Positions 7,124 to 16,869 of a stretch of 39,072 nt of DNA are shown here, one piece after another (position 1 is the first letter of the stretch; the number at the start of each line of letters is the position of its first letter). The DNA is from Syntrophus sp. (in: bacteria). GTDB lineage: Bacteria > Desulfobacterota > Syntrophia > Syntrophales > UBA8958. Where the stretch lies: assembly GCA_025355725.1 (NCBI GenBank), contig JANXZC010000111.1, positions 1 to 39,072 on the forward strand, read 5' to 3'. Both the position numbers and the translations under genes were made by a program. The notes below the pieces were generated by a model. The model did no database searches. It worked only from the letters and a program-made list of their open reading frames with translations, and was not told the origin of the DNA.

Positions 7124-10100
7124 TCGAACTCGATCTTGAAAAAGAGATCAAGGCTGCTCTGCTTTCCCGCCTTCGTTTCCACTTCCCATTTTTTTGTGAA
7201 AGAATATCTCATTACGTAGAGGATATCATCACTGAACAGGGCTCGCCCCAGACCGACGTAAAGTTGCGGCGATAAATACTGGCCTACCGTGGAGAGAGAA
7301 GTGGTCATATCGGTCCTTCCCTGCTTAGAGCGGCTAGGGGAAGTCAACCCCCCTATCTCCAATCCGGCGCTTTTTCTCAGACTGTCTTCGAGACCCACCG
7401 ACTGTCCCTGGGCAAGGAATATTCCCGCTGATTTCAGCAATGTCGTGGCCTGGATTTTATCGCCGGTGTAACTCGTTCCAAAGACGATATGGGCAAGGAC
7501 GTCCTGGTCCGACATGGAAGGCACGGAATAGAGGGTCACTATGGGGGAGCGAATGGTGCCGGTCACAAGAAATCCCGCCCGGACATCACCGACCGTCTTT
7601 ACCGCCAGGATATCGAGGGAAGCGAGAGCAAATGGTTTGTCCTTGAAGAAGATATGACCCCTTTCAATGGGAAGTTTGGTCTCTGCCGCATATAGAAATC
7701 CCTGGGAGATATGGATCTCGCCGTGGGTGCGAAGATTATCCAGGCTTCTGCCGGCAGCGTTCATCTTGCCGGCAAACTTCCCTTCCAGATCCCGGGTTTT
7801 CATGAAAACCTTTTCCCCCAGGGTGATGGAAAGATCAATATCCATAACAACAGGTGAGGATTTTGTTTTTTTCCCTCCCCTGTCCATGACCCGGACATCC
7901 CGGCTCGTATGGATCATATCTGGTTCCTTGGACTCGGTGTACCGTCCTTCCGGGACATCGATGGACCCGCGCAGAATCAGACGCTCCGGGGTCCCTTCGA
8001 AAGTGAGACGGGGATTTACCAGTATTTGGAGCTCCGGAAGATAGGCGGCCTGAAACCTCTCTCCTTCCAGAGAACCCTTGATACGCTTTATTTTCCTGTC
8101 GCCATACCACAGCGTCGCCGTTCCTTTGATACTGCCGGCGCCGGAACGGGCGGATGCCTGTTCGACCTCGACCCGGTCCTGGTAGAATCTGGCCACTGCT
8201 TCCACGTCATCCAGGCGGATACCCGTGGCCGGGACATAAGCGCCGGCCCGGGTGAGACGGAGGGTTCCCTGATAAACCGGGGCGGGCCATGTTCCTGTCA
8301 TGACCAGATCTAAGGCAAGCTGTCCGTGGGTTTCCCGAACAGTTCCTGGAAAGAGGGCGCTAAGCAATCCTTTCTCCCGAAGATCGCCCTTGGCGGCAAT
8401 GGAAAGAGGGCCTTCTTTGTTTATTTTCAGCGGGATTTGCGCCTTGATCGGCAGACTGAATGTGGAGCTGATCTGGCCGTGGTTTGCAAACTTGCTCTCC
8501 AGCGTCCCCTGTAAGGCGTCATCTTGCCAACTCCAGGCAAGGACAAGGTTTTCTTGGGAAAACTGCACCTTCCCTTTCGGGTAGGCAACGGTCCAGACTC
8601 CCCCCGAAACCGTTGATTGCCCTTTCATGGTAAACCGCTGCTGCGGCAGCAGCCGGCCTTCCCCCTGCCCGGAGAGACGGCCTTGCGTTTCCAGCGACGG
8701 GGGGAGCAAGGGCTTGATAAGTTGAAAATCAATATCCGTAAGGCGTACCTGAAAGGCTCCTTCCCCGGGAATCGCCCCGGTCGGCGGCGCCGAAGATGAC
8801 AATACCGCCGCGACCTTTCCCTTTTCCCCAAAATCGAGGGACTGCCTCATGTCCAGGCCCTTTTCATCCCACCTGATGCGGGTCAGACCATCCCGAATGG
8901 GTAACTTCCACGTCCCTTGCGAGATCTCTCCCTTGACCATCGCCGTCCCTGACAGCCGAAATGGTCCCTTTCCCGGCCACTCCATACGCATCTGCCCGTT
9001 GGTCTTACCTTCCATCTCCGTGTCTGCGGAGAATATATTCAGCCGTCCAAGTTGGATATCCTGCCATACGGCCGCAAGGAACTCCTGCTTTTTTTGACCA
9101 TCCGTTCGGGCTGCCAATTCTAATCGTTCCCCTTGTCGTCCCGTCAAAAGAAGGGGGGCGAGAGACAGGGAATGTCTTGTGGCAACAATGCTCGCAGGCT
9201 TGACAATGGTCAGGGGGCCAAATCGTTTGCTGTCCCAAAAGACATCCTGAATTACTCCGGTCCAGACCGCCTGCTGATGCGAACCGGCAGCCTGAATGCG
9301 CAATCCGTTCTCCGGATTCGTGACCAGCAGATCTGCACGGTGACTGCTTCTCGTTCCTCCTACTTTCAGCTCGGCCTGACGCCAGGTCGCCCTCCATAGG
9401 GAAACATTTTTCGCCGTCACTTGGGCCTTAAGATCCTTGTTCCCACCCTCGGTAAGGGAAAGATCGGCCCTGAAAGATTCGATCGTTGTATGATCAAAAG
9501 CGAGGTCTTTCCCTGTGGCGACGAGATTTCCGGAGAGGAGACGATTATGGAACCGGAACCATCCCTGTCCCTGAAATTGCCCTTCCGCCTTCGGCAGGAG
9601 GTGAGAGAGTTTAGTAACTCGCGTCTCATAGAGGATGCGGTCCCGCACATCGCCCCGGGCTTGGACGTGGAACCCGTCGCCCTGCAGGCTCAGGTCGTCA
9701 AGATTGAGGCCTTCGTCTTTCCAGCGGGCGCTGATGGTCCCGGTCAGTTGCTTGCCCATCAACTGGCTGCTGAGGAGTCGTCCTTTCACGGCAGCCTCTA
9801 GTGAAGCTCCCGGGGGCCGCCGCAAGGAGCCCTCCAAGTCCGCATTGATGTTACCATTCAACTCCGGCGCCGCATGGGAAGGGTCGATATTTCTTGCCTG
9901 GATAGTTGCAGTCGCGGCAAGATCCTTTTCCCAGGCGATATTCATACGGCCTTTTATGGTCCCTTTGCCAATGTTCATAAGCAGATCTTCGATGCTTGCC
10001 TGCCTGCGATCCCCGGTAATAATGCCGGTGGCCTCTCCCGTTTCCCATACGGAAAAGTAAGGCCGCAGGCGGAAACGCCCTTGATAGGAAGAGAGATTAC

Positions 10101-11034
10101 CCGCGATGTCGACATTCCCCGTAAGACGACATTCTACGCCAGCCTCCTGCGAGAGGTCGAGGTCCTCGGCCCTTACGACCCCCTGAATAAACGGTACGGC
10201 TCGGGAAAAATCAACCTTCCCCTCGCCTCTGACGGCGCCCTTACGTTCTCTTTCCTTCAGGGAGAGGCCCGTGAAAGCGAGGCTATGGTTATCTAAGGAG
10301 ACAAGGCCGTTGAGGGTAAAGCGCTCCTGGGGGCCGCCGAAGATCTTTGCCGTGAATGGTCCGTTGACGTACATCGACCGGTCAGGGGCTCGGAGCCGAA
10401 ACTGGAGCGCTGTCATGGGCCATGCAGACCCTTTCGGTTCTACCTTTACATCAACAGCGAGGAAGGGGCTCATAAGATGGGCCTGTATGGTTCCCGTCAT
10501 TTTCCCATCCGTGCCTTCTATAAGCAGGTCGTGGACGCGGGCAAAACCGTAGGTACTGTCCAGACGGCAATAAACCCTTTGGATCATGATTTCCTTGCCC
10601 TGTTTACGGATATTAAATCCCAGGATCTCGAGTTTATCGACACGCCCCTGAAACCATGACAACACCCCGGGGAATCTCGGCCAATTCAAATCAAGAGGTT
10701 CATCGGACCGGTCGTCTTGAAGGGAGACTTCCTGTAGAACCAGCTTTGCCAGCACGACCTTTCCCATCGGAAGTTCCCAGGGTCGCCACTGCAAGATCGT
10801 CTTTCCGATCGTAAGTCGCCGTCCTTCACCGGTAACCAGCAGGTCCCGAACGGCAAGCTCCGACGCCAGGGTTCCTGTAATCCCGGCGGTTTCTATCCGG
10901 GCGGGAACGAAACGAATGAGGCGGGAGACAAGATATTGCGCCCCCGTCTCGGTATAGAAGAGCCAGACCACAATTCCGGTAAACACGAGGATCGTGGCAA
11001 GAATGGCAAGGGGTACAATCGCTTTTTTATTCAT
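7120..11034 (-). CDS. tamB: Translocation and assembly module protein TamB
   Basis: This 1304-residue protein has a single N-terminal membrane anchor (about residues 7-28), then over 900 residues of repeating amphipathic beta strands that form the lipid-carrying groove typical of AsmA-like/TamB proteins. The C-terminal DUF490 region (from about residue 980) includes 'GSIDVPEGRYTE', 'YSVPSMSDQDVLAHIVFG' and ends in Phe-containing FFKIEFD. TamB spans the periplasm and works with TamA in outer-membrane assembly or phospholipid transport. Its ATG overlaps the tamA stop as ATGA, so the two are coupled. The 3' end overlaps the stop of the cdaA-like gene, and no terminator lies between them. Confidence 0.93.
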   Translation of the reverse strand: MNKKAIVPLAILATILVFTGIVVWLFYTETGAQYLVSRLIRFVPARIETAGITGTLASELAVRDLLVTGEGRRLTIGKTILQWRPWELPMGKVVLAKLVLQEVSLQDDRSDEPLDLNWPRFPGVLSWFQGRVDKLEILGFNIRKQGKEIMIQRVYCRLDSTYGFARVHDLLIEGTDGKMTGTIQAHLMSPFLAVDVKVEPKGSAWPMTALQFRLRAPDRSMYVNGPFTAKIFGGPQERFTLNGLVSLDNHSLAFTGLSLKERERKGAVRGEGKVDFSRAVPFIQGVVRAEDLDLSQEAGVECRLTGNVDIAGNLSSYQGRFRLRPYFSVWETGEATGIITGDRRQASIEDLLMNIGKGTIKGRMNIAWEKDLAATATIQARNIDPSHAAPELNGNINADLEGSLRRPPGASLEAAVKGRLLSSQLMGKQLTGTISARWKDEGLNLDDLSLQGDGFHVQARGDVRDRILYETRVTKLSHLLPKAEGQFQGQGWFRFHNRLLSGNLVATGKDLAFDHTTIESFRADLSLTEGGNKDLKAQVTAKNVSLWRATWRQAELKVGGTRSSHRADLLVTNPENGLRIQAAGSHQQAVWTGVIQDVFWDSKRFGPLTIVKPASIVATRHSLSLAPLLLTGRQGERLELAARTDGQKKQEFLAAVWQDIQLGRLNIFSADTEMEGKTNGQMRMEWPGKGPFRLSGTAMVKGEISQGTWKLPIRDGLTRIRWDEKGLDMRQSLDFGEKGKVAAVLSSSAPPTGAIPGEGAFQVRLTDIDFQLIKPLLPPSLETQGRLSGQGEGRLLPQQRFTMKGQSTVSGGVWTVAYPKGKVQFSQENLVLAWSWQDDALQGTLESKFANHGQISSTFSLPIKAQIPLKINKEGPLSIAAKGDLREKGLLSALFPGTVRETHGQLALDLVMTGTWPAPVYQGTLRLTRAGAYVPATGIRLDDVEAVARFYQDRVEVEQASARSGAGSIKGTATLWYGDRKIKRIKGSLEGERFQAAYLPELQILVNPRLTFEGTPERLILRGSIDVPEGRYTESKEPDMIHTSRDVRVMDRGGKKTKSSPVVMDIDLSITLGEKVFMKTRDLEGKFAGKMNAAGRSLDNLRTHGEIHISQGFLYAAETKLPIERGHIFFKDKPFALASLDILAVKTVGDVRAGFLVTGTIRSPIVTLYSVPSMSDQDVLAHIVFGTSYTGDKIQATTLLKSAGIFLAQGQSVGLEDSLRKSAGLEIGGLTSPSRSKQGRTDMTTSLSTVGQYLSPQLYVGLGRALFSDDILYVMRYSFTKKWEVETKAGKQSSLDLFFKIEFD

Positions 11035-12782
11035 AGGGTGAATCCGAATCCCAGGTGGAGGCGGAACACCGGCTCGGGTGTTCCGATCTGCCTGGCAATG
11101 TCCAGTTTTATGGGACCGACGGGGGTATAATACCGGCAGCCGATTCCGGCCCCTTGGGCAAGGTCCATTTCCCGGAAACTGTTAAAGGCGTTGCCGGCAT
11201 CATAAAAAGCGGCGGCCCCCCAATCTCTCCAAATCCTGCGTTCCACCTCGACGCTTCCGACGAGGGTGTTTTTACCGCCCACGACGTTACCCTTGTCATC
11301 CTTTGCCCCGAGAGACTGATAGGCATATCCCCGGACGCTGTTATCGCCTCCGGCAAAATACCGGATGGCAATGGGCAGGTCCTTAGATCCCTCATTTTGT
11401 AGCGTGGCCCCCGCATTAATCCTTGTCAGGAGAGAAAAGCCCCCGATCAGGGGATAAAGACCGCTTCCGGTGAGGGTGCCCTGGATAAAACCTGTGTAGG
11501 AGCCAAGGTCCTGATGGGTCCCTCTGATTTCCGCCAGATAGGAGAAACCCTTAGTCGGCTTTACCGGATGGTCGTACTGGCGGTCGAACACGCGGAATCC
11601 CGGCATCAGGGAAAAGGTGTTGGTCTTTTGATCGCCGGCGTCGGAATCTTCCCGCAGCAACTGGAGAAAAATGGCCCCCGACTTGTCGAGGAAATAGGGC
11701 CGTACATGCTGCAGCTCCATGGACAACTCCCTCGTTGTATAGGTGTCGGTGTTTTCCCGTTTGAGATTGACTTTAAGTCCCGAGTAAGTCCGGATATCTG
11801 CTCCCGGCACCGTATAGCCCATGGCGACGCCCTGAAGGACAGGACTTACATTCAGCCCCGTATCCCACTGGTGACCGGCGTCGAAGACATTCTTGTCCCG
11901 GTAATTGACAGAAAACCTCGGGCCCGTATCGGTGCCGTAGCCACCGCCGATTTTCACCTGTTTTTCCGGCGAAGGTTTCAGTTTTATCTCCACAGGAACC
12001 CGATTCTCTTGAGCCTTCTCCTTGTCCGTCTCCATCAGGACATCGGAGTAACGGTCGGCGAGGGTGAGATTCCGCTGGGTCTCCCAGATCTTTTCGTAAG
12101 AGAAGACGTCCCCATCCTTGAATACCACATAGCGATTAAGAAACCTTTGGGGATACCCGGGGGCTCCGGAAAAATTTGTCTGTCCGAAGAAATATTGGGG
12201 GCCCGTCACATAGACGAGATCGATGTCCGCACAGGACTGACTAACCAGCACCTGAATATCGTGTACGGAGAAGCGGCCGTTCAGGTAGCCCATACCGATG
12301 CCAAGATCGTTAATGCCCCTTTTTGCCTCTTCGTAGACATCATGACGCAGGATGTCGCCTTTTTTAAGGGGAAATTTTTCGATGGCGTTCCGAAAAGCCA
12401 CATTCCCTTCTCCGGGACCCTCAATGCGGACAGCTACCGTTCTCACCAGCACCGGTTCCCCCGCCGCAATCGTCACGATCACACGGAATATCCCTTCCGG
12501 CATCATTTCCCGCGACACAGTCGTTACGGCATTGTAATAACCGAGGGATTCGAGGGCTTCCTGAATCTTCACGGGAATTTGCTCCTGGAAATGATCGAGC
12601 CATAAGACATCAACCTTACCATCCTTGACCAGTCCGGCAGGGACAGCCAGGGCGGCCCTGACGTTTTTCAGCACGTCACCGTCGACACCTAAAACCTTCA
12701 GTTCGACAGACTCCCCGGCAAAGGCGAAAGACGCCGCCAGACAGATGGCCATAATCATTATCAGAGGTTTCAGTATACTCAA
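11031..12782 (-). CDS. tamA: Omp85-family outer-membrane protein TamA
   Basis: The 583-residue product has a signal peptide (MSILKPLIMIMAICLAASFAFA), about 230 residues of POTRA-like domains (VDVLWLDHFQEQIPVKIQEALESLGYY; FPLKKGDILRHDVYEEAKRGI), and a beta barrel with the Omp85 signatures RYFAGGDNSVRGYAY and a C-terminal FRLHLGFGFTL. It should sit in the outer membrane and partner TamB. The start codon appears to be TTG at 12782 behind AGGGAAG; the next Met is residue 9, inside the signal peptide. It is 10 bases after the acetolactate decarboxylase gene and overlaps tamB by 4 bases. Confidence 0.93.
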   Translation of the reverse strand: MSILKPLIMIMAICLAASFAFAGESVELKVLGVDGDVLKNVRAALAVPAGLVKDGKVDVLWLDHFQEQIPVKIQEALESLGYYNAVTTVSREMMPEGIFRVIVTIAAGEPVLVRTVAVRIEGPGEGNVAFRNAIEKFPLKKGDILRHDVYEEAKRGINDLGIGMGYLNGRFSVHDIQVLVSQSCADIDLVYVTGPQYFFGQTNFSGAPGYPQRFLNRYVVFKDGDVFSYEKIWETQRNLTLADRYSDVLMETDKEKAQENRVPVEIKLKPSPEKQVKIGGGYGTDTGPRFSVNYRDKNVFDAGHQWDTGLNVSPVLQGVAMGYTVPGADIRTYSGLKVNLKRENTDTYTTRELSMELQHVRPYFLDKSGAIFLQLLREDSDAGDQKTNTFSLMPGFRVFDRQYDHPVKPTKGFSYLAEIRGTHQDLGSYTGFIQGTLTGSGLYPLIGGFSLLTRINAGATLQNEGSKDLPIAIRYFAGGDNSVRGYAYQSLGAKDDKGNVVGGKNTLVGSVEVERRIWRDWGAAAFYDAGNAFNSFREMDLAQGAGIGCRYYTPVGPIKLDIARQIGTPEPVFRLHLGFGFTL

Positions 12783-12792
12783 GTATTCTTCC

Positions 12793-13545
12793 CTATTCCT
12801 GTTCAGCCTTCTGTAAATCCTTTCTCGTATCCCGACTTAGATCCGCGGTGAGGTAATCTAGGGTCACCGGCAGGGCTACTTCCAGGAGCGGGATATGCTG
12901 CATGCCAATCCGGGCAAACTTTACGGCGCAGGAGAGAAGATGACCTCCCTGGCGGCGGTCGTCACTGATAAAATGGAGATGATACCCCGGGGCGTTGAGA
13001 GAAGGCATGAAGGGGGGCGTGTAAAAACCGGACAAGGTCCCGTGGATGTCATAAAAATCAAAAACCACCTGATCCTTAGTCGCCTCGACGAGGGGACGGT
13101 AATTATCCTGTTTCGGCACAGAGCGGGTCCGGACATGGGAGAAGCAGCCATCGATCCTTATCGCATAGAGCATATTCGAAGAGGGGAGAAGTCTTTCCAG
13201 CAGTGAATTGAAGGCTTCATAGGGAAGAGGGGAAACCTGTCCCCTTGAGTTCATGGCTGCCTCGTTGATCTCTTCGAATGTTTCGGGCTGATAAAAGGTC
13301 ACACAGGCAAATGGTGTCAGAATGTCATCGGCAACGACGCCCACTGTTCCATTCGCGGCCACTTGATAAACGACGCCATCCAGAACAACCATTTCGCCGT
13401 CCAGATCGTTAAAGGTTCCCAGACCAAAGTCGCCATGGGTCCTGACCTCGCCGATCGTGATGTTCTGCTCGTAATAACCCTCCACCAGGACATTTATGGG
13501 AGTTGAAATATAGACACTGTTGGGTCGTAGATTCTTTTCTGACAT
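12793..13545 (-). CDS. budA: Alpha-acetolactate decarboxylase
   Basis: The 250-residue protein matches BudA/AlsD through GEMVVLDGVVYQV (residues 50-62), the zinc-binding YHLHF with H189 and H191, and GGHLL with H202; the C-terminal glutamate E222 lies in HIPLLEVALP. The enzyme converts (S)-2-acetolactate to (R)-acetoin and CO2 and draws acetolactate away from branched-chain amino acid synthesis. ATG 13545 is preferred because AAGGA lies 7 bases before it; the frame stays open to 13614. No acetolactate synthase is in the window, and the next genes are tamA and tamB, so the metabolic context is unusual. Confidence 0.9.
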   Translation of the reverse strand: MSEKNLRPNSVYISTPINVLVEGYYEQNITIGEVRTHGDFGLGTFNDLDGEMVVLDGVVYQVAANGTVGVVADDILTPFACVTFYQPETFEEINEAAMNSRGQVSPLPYEAFNSLLERLLPSSNMLYAIRIDGCFSHVRTRSVPKQDNYRPLVEATKDQVVFDFYDIHGTLSGFYTPPFMPSLNAPGYHLHFISDDRRQGGHLLSCAVKFARIGMQHIPLLEVALPVTLDYLTADLSRDTRKDLQKAEQE

Positions 13546-13648
13546 TAGGTCATCCTTTTCTCTCTGATCCGGTCGTGCTCTTTTTACCGCCGCCAATGAC
13601 AACTTTGCCGACAATCAGCTCTCGGCTTGGCGGCTCGCCTAATCGTGG

Positions 13649-13677
13649 ATTGAGACACGAAGCTTGCTCCTTGTCAA
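13649..13677 (-). promoter_or_regulatory. Possible promoter for budA-tamA-tamB
   Basis: A perfect -35 TTGACA (minus strand, 13672-13677) has a weak -10 CTCAAT (13649-13654) after 17 bases. It is about 100 bases before the budA start. The poor -10 keeps confidence low. Confidence 0.35.
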
Positions 13678-13706
13678 TATAAAGATCGGTAAATAGCTTT
13701 TTCCCA

Positions 13707-13735
13707 TTGACTTCCCCGGCAATGATGACTAAATC
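13707..13735 (+). promoter_or_regulatory. Weak candidate promoter for corA
   Basis: TTGACT (13707-13712) and TAAATC (13730-13735) are 17 bases apart on the plus strand, about 120 bases before corA. The -10 matches only half the consensus. Confidence 0.25.
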
Positions 13736-13780
13736 CTAGCCAGCGCCGATGCCAGAAGCGGACACAACGAAGCATGAATA

Positions 13781-13814
13781 TCCCCCCTTACCCCCCCCCT
13801 TTGGTAAGGGGGGA
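13781..13814. repeat. C/G-rich palindromic repeat
   Basis: A perfect 12-bp stem (13781-13792 with 13803-13814) has a 10-base C/T loop. It sits in the 309-base gap between budA and corA. The run of C followed by the same run of G resembles scattered REP-like elements; it has no T tract that would make it a plain terminator. Confidence 0.7.
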
Positions 13815-13854
13815 TGGTGGGATTTCAATATAAATTGATCGAAAAGGTTAGGCC

Positions 13855-14925
13855 ATGCGGAAAAATCACCGGACACGAATAGCGAAAACCGGGCTTCCCC
13901 CGGGGTCTCTGGTCCATGTCGGGGAAAGGCATACCGAGGAGCCACTGCTCTCCCTGATGGTATACAATGAGCAGGGGGTTGAGGAAAAGACGCTGACAGG
14001 CATCGAGGAATGTCGCGGCCTGCAGGAGCGTATAGAGGCGGTCACCTGGCTCCACGTCGAGGGGCTTCATGATATCGGCCTCATGGAACAGTTGGGAGCC
14101 CTTTATCATCTCCATCCCCTGACCCTGGAAGACATCCTCTATACCGACCAGCGCCCTAAAATGGAGGACTTCGGAAAATATATCTATATCGTCATGAAGG
14201 ACTTTCCCTTGCCACCGGAAGCGGGAGGTCAGCTGCTTCCGGAACAGATCAGCGTTGTCTTCGGTCCTCATTTCCTCATCTCCTTCCAGGAAAAGCAAAG
14301 CCCCCTCATGGAACCTATCCGGGAAAGAATCCGCGCCACCGGGGGCAGGATCAGAAAATCCGGGGCCGATTACCTGGCCTACAGCATTATCGACGCCATT
14401 ATTGATCAGTATTTCATCCTTCTCGAAAAGTTGGGAGAAAATATCGAGTCCCTGGAAGAGCAACTTGTCACCCGCCCAGAGCGGGACACCCTGCATGCCA
14501 TCCAGATCATCAAACGGGAAATGCTTTATCTGAGAAAGTCCGTCTGGCCGCTGCGAGAAACCATCAGCGCCCTCCAGCGAACCGATTCGCCCCTCATGAA
14601 CGCCGCAACCGGTCTGTACTTGAAAGACGTCTATGATCATACCATCCAGATTATCGATACCGTGGAAACCTACCGTGACATGCTCTCCGGCATGCTGGAC
14701 ATCTATCTGTCTTCGATGAGCAACCGGCTCAATGAGGTGATGAAGGTGCTGACCATTATTGCCACGATCTTCATGCCCCTGACTTTTCTGGCCGGGGTTT
14801 ACGGCATGAACTTCAAGTACATGCCCGAGCTGGAATGGCATTGGGGATATTTCATGATCTTGGGAGTCATGATTACCGTCGCCCTCTCCATGGTCCACTT
14901 TTTTAGAAGAAAAAAGTGGTTGTGA
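13855..14925 (+). CDS. corA: CorA-family magnesium/cobalt transporter
   Basis: At 356 residues it has the standard CorA layout: a cytoplasmic alpha/beta domain with VTWLHVEGLHD and HPLTLEDIL, a long coiled helix (about 180-290), and two C-terminal membrane helices joined by the signature YGMNF (GMN at 317-319). The protein forms a pentamer in the inner membrane that admits Mg2+ or Co2+. The C-terminus is basic (RRKKWL), as usual. A long open frame on the opposite strand here is a shadow. The ferritin-like gene follows after 109 bases. Confidence 0.95.
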   Translation: MRKNHRTRIAKTGLPPGSLVHVGERHTEEPLLSLMVYNEQGVEEKTLTGIEECRGLQERIEAVTWLHVEGLHDIGLMEQLGALYHLHPLTLEDILYTDQRPKMEDFGKYIYIVMKDFPLPPEAGGQLLPEQISVVFGPHFLISFQEKQSPLMEPIRERIRATGGRIRKSGADYLAYSIIDAIIDQYFILLEKLGENIESLEEQLVTRPERDTLHAIQIIKREMLYLRKSVWPLRETISALQRTDSPLMNAATGLYLKDVYDHTIQIIDTVETYRDMLSGMLDIYLSSMSNRLNEVMKVLTIIATIFMPLTFLAGVYGMNFKYMPELEWHWGYFMILGVMITVALSMVHFFRRKKWL

Positions 14926-15034
14926 AAGGAGTGGTTTTCCTTTATATATTAGCCGCGAAGCTGCTAAGTAAATGATTTTAACTTTAGCTCAATGATATTT
15001 TTATTTCATAAATTTATTATCAAGGAGGTTTAAG

Positions 15035-15514
15035 ATGAGCGCTTTCAAAGGCAGTGACATTGTGGAAATTGCCGTGCGTATCGAGGAGAACGGAGAGCAT
15101 TTTTACCGCTATGCAATGCAGTTGGCCAAAGACGAGGATGCGAAGAAGATATTCAGCAGTCTGGCGGACGCAGAGCTTCAGCACAAAAAGACCTTCGCCA
15201 AGATCTTTGCCGCCATGGACAAGGACAACCCCCCGGAAACCTACGATGGGGAATATGCCGCCTACCTGCACGATTATGTGGACAACAAAATCATCTTCAA
15301 GAAGGGAATGCTGGAAGCGGAACTGGCCAAGATAAAGGATACCTTGGCGGCAATTGATTTCGCCATGCAGCGGGAGCTTGATTCCATCCTCTATTACCAT
15401 GAAATCAAACGATTTGTTTCTGCAAATGAACATGCCGTCATCGACGACGTGATCGAAGAGGAAAGAAAGCATTTCAAGGGGTTGTCCAACTTGAGAACCC
15501 GTTACGCAAAATAG
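15035..15514 (+). CDS. Ferritin-like (rubrerythrin-related) diiron protein
   Basis: The 159-residue all-helical protein has the diiron ligand pattern of rubrerythrin-type four-helix bundles: EENGEHFY in helix 1, DAELQH (ExxH) in helix 2, MQRELDS in helix 3 and EEERKH (ExxH) in helix 4. It lacks the rubredoxin domain of true rubrerythrin. Such proteins bind iron and often reduce peroxide in anaerobes. A perfect AAGGAGG at 15022-15028 sets the start. It is 5 bases upstream of the aminotransferase gene, so they are probably co-transcribed, though a functional link is not obvious. Confidence 0.85.
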   Translation: MSAFKGSDIVEIAVRIEENGEHFYRYAMQLAKDEDAKKIFSSLADAELQHKKTFAKIFAAMDKDNPPETYDGEYAAYLHDYVDNKIIFKKGMLEAELAKIKDTLAAIDFAMQRELDSILYYHEIKRFVSANEHAVIDDVIEEERKHFKGLSNLRTRYAK

Positions 15515-15519
15515 GAAAC

Positions 15520-16866
15520 ATGAAGAGAGAACCGAATCAGGATCACGTCTTTTACCGGAATCTTAATCGTTTCTATCCCTCCGTCCAGCGCGGTGCGGGT
15601 GTCTATCTCTATGACACGGAAGGGAAGGCCTACCTGGACGGTTCGGGCGGGGCGGTAGTCGCCGCCCTCGGGCATGGCCTCCGGGAGATTGAAGAGGCCA
15701 TGTTTTCACAGTTAGGCAAGGTGGCCTTTTCCCATGGCTCCCAGTTCACCTCCCCGGCCGCCGTCGAACTTGCGGAAAGGCTCGTCAACATCTCACCGGC
15801 GGGCATGAATCGGGTTTATTTCCTCTCCGGAGGATCGGAAGCGGTGGAAACGGCCGTCAAGATGGCCCGCCAATATCAGGTGGACCGTGGCAAGCACACT
15901 AAATTCAAGGTTATATCCCGCTGGACGAGCTATCACGGCAATACCCTGGGGGCCCTGGCTTTGAGCGGCCATACGGGGCGACGGCGCTATTACCAGCCCC
16001 TGATCCAGCATACGCCTCACATCGTTCCGGCTTACTGCTACCGATGTCCCTTTGGCCGGAAGCAGGAAAGCTGTAATCTCGAATGCGCCGACGACCTGGA
16101 AAAGATGATCCTTTATGAGGGTCCCGATTCCGTATCCGCCTTTATGGCCGAACCGGTCGTGGGGGCCACGGCCGGGGCCCTGGTTCCCAAGGACGGCTAT
16201 TTTCAGAAAATCCGGGAGATCTGCGACCGCTACGACGTCCTGTTGATAGTTGATGAGGTCATGACGGGCATCGGCCGGACGGGCCGGAACTTCGCCATAC
16301 AACACTGGGGGGTTGCCCCCGACATGATCGTCTGCGCCAAGGGACTCGGAGCGGGATATTACCCTGTTTTCGGCGTCATTACCACCGAGGCCGTCCACGA
16401 GGCCATCAAAAAGGGAAACGGGAACTTCGTCCACGGCCATACGTACAGCCAGAATCCCCTGGCCTGCGCCACGGGAATCGCCGTCCTTGATTATATCGAC
16501 CGTCATGGCCTGGTCGCCCGGTCCGCAAAAATGGGTGCATATCTACTTGAAAAGCTGAAAATTCTATACAGGAACCCCATCGTGGGGGACGTCAGGGGTC
16601 TGGGGCTTTTCGCCGGCGTGGAATTCGTGCGCAATCGGGAAACGAAGGAAACCTTCGACCCCACCCTGAAGGTCAATGCCCTCGTAAGCAACCTTGCCTT
16701 TGACAAGGGGCTGATTGTCTATCCGGGTGGAGGGGGCGCCGACGGCATTCGGGGCGATCATGCCTTGATCGCACCACCCTTCATCATCACGGAAGCACAG
16801 ATCGATCAACTTGTGGCCATCCTTGACGAGGCCATCGGGGAGATTTCAAAAGAACTCGATATTTAA
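15520..16866 (+). CDS. Class III PLP-dependent aminotransferase
   Basis: The 448-residue protein has the class III layout: SGGSEAVETAVKMAR, WTSYHGNTLGALALSG, IVDEVMTGIGRTG (D245 contacts the PLP nitrogen) and PLP lysine K274 in VCAKGLGAGYYP. A Cys-rich insert (C173, C176, C185, C189) is seen in some relatives and could bind a metal. These enzymes move amino groups from omega- or beta-amino acids. Only 3 bases separate it from the BKACE gene, so the amine substrate may yield a beta-keto acid that BKACE cleaves. The exact substrate cannot be read from sequence. Confidence 0.88.
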   Translation: MKREPNQDHVFYRNLNRFYPSVQRGAGVYLYDTEGKAYLDGSGGAVVAALGHGLREIEEAMFSQLGKVAFSHGSQFTSPAAVELAERLVNISPAGMNRVYFLSGGSEAVETAVKMARQYQVDRGKHTKFKVISRWTSYHGNTLGALALSGHTGRRRYYQPLIQHTPHIVPAYCYRCPFGRKQESCNLECADDLEKMILYEGPDSVSAFMAEPVVGATAGALVPKDGYFQKIREICDRYDVLLIVDEVMTGIGRTGRNFAIQHWGVAPDMIVCAKGLGAGYYPVFGVITTEAVHEAIKKGNGNFVHGHTYSQNPLACATGIAVLDYIDRHGLVARSAKMGAYLLEKLKILYRNPIVGDVRGLGLFAGVEFVRNRETKETFDPTLKVNALVSNLAFDKGLIVYPGGGGADGIRGDHALIAPPFIITEAQIDQLVAILDEAIGEISKELDI

Positions 16867-16869
16867 TAA

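Noticed and set aside
11514-12605. 363-codon plus-strand frame opposite tamA
   Set aside because: Composition is that of a shadow frame; tamA has clear Omp85 motifs and tight coupling to tamB.
13825-14898. Long minus-strand frame (357 codons) opposite corA
   Set aside because: It mirrors the corA codons, is His/Gly/Asp-rich without any domain, and has no ribosome site.
14926-15034. Possible Fur-type operator before the ferritin-like gene
   Set aside because: The AT-rich stretch gives only a weak match to the Fur consensus and could arise by composition alone.
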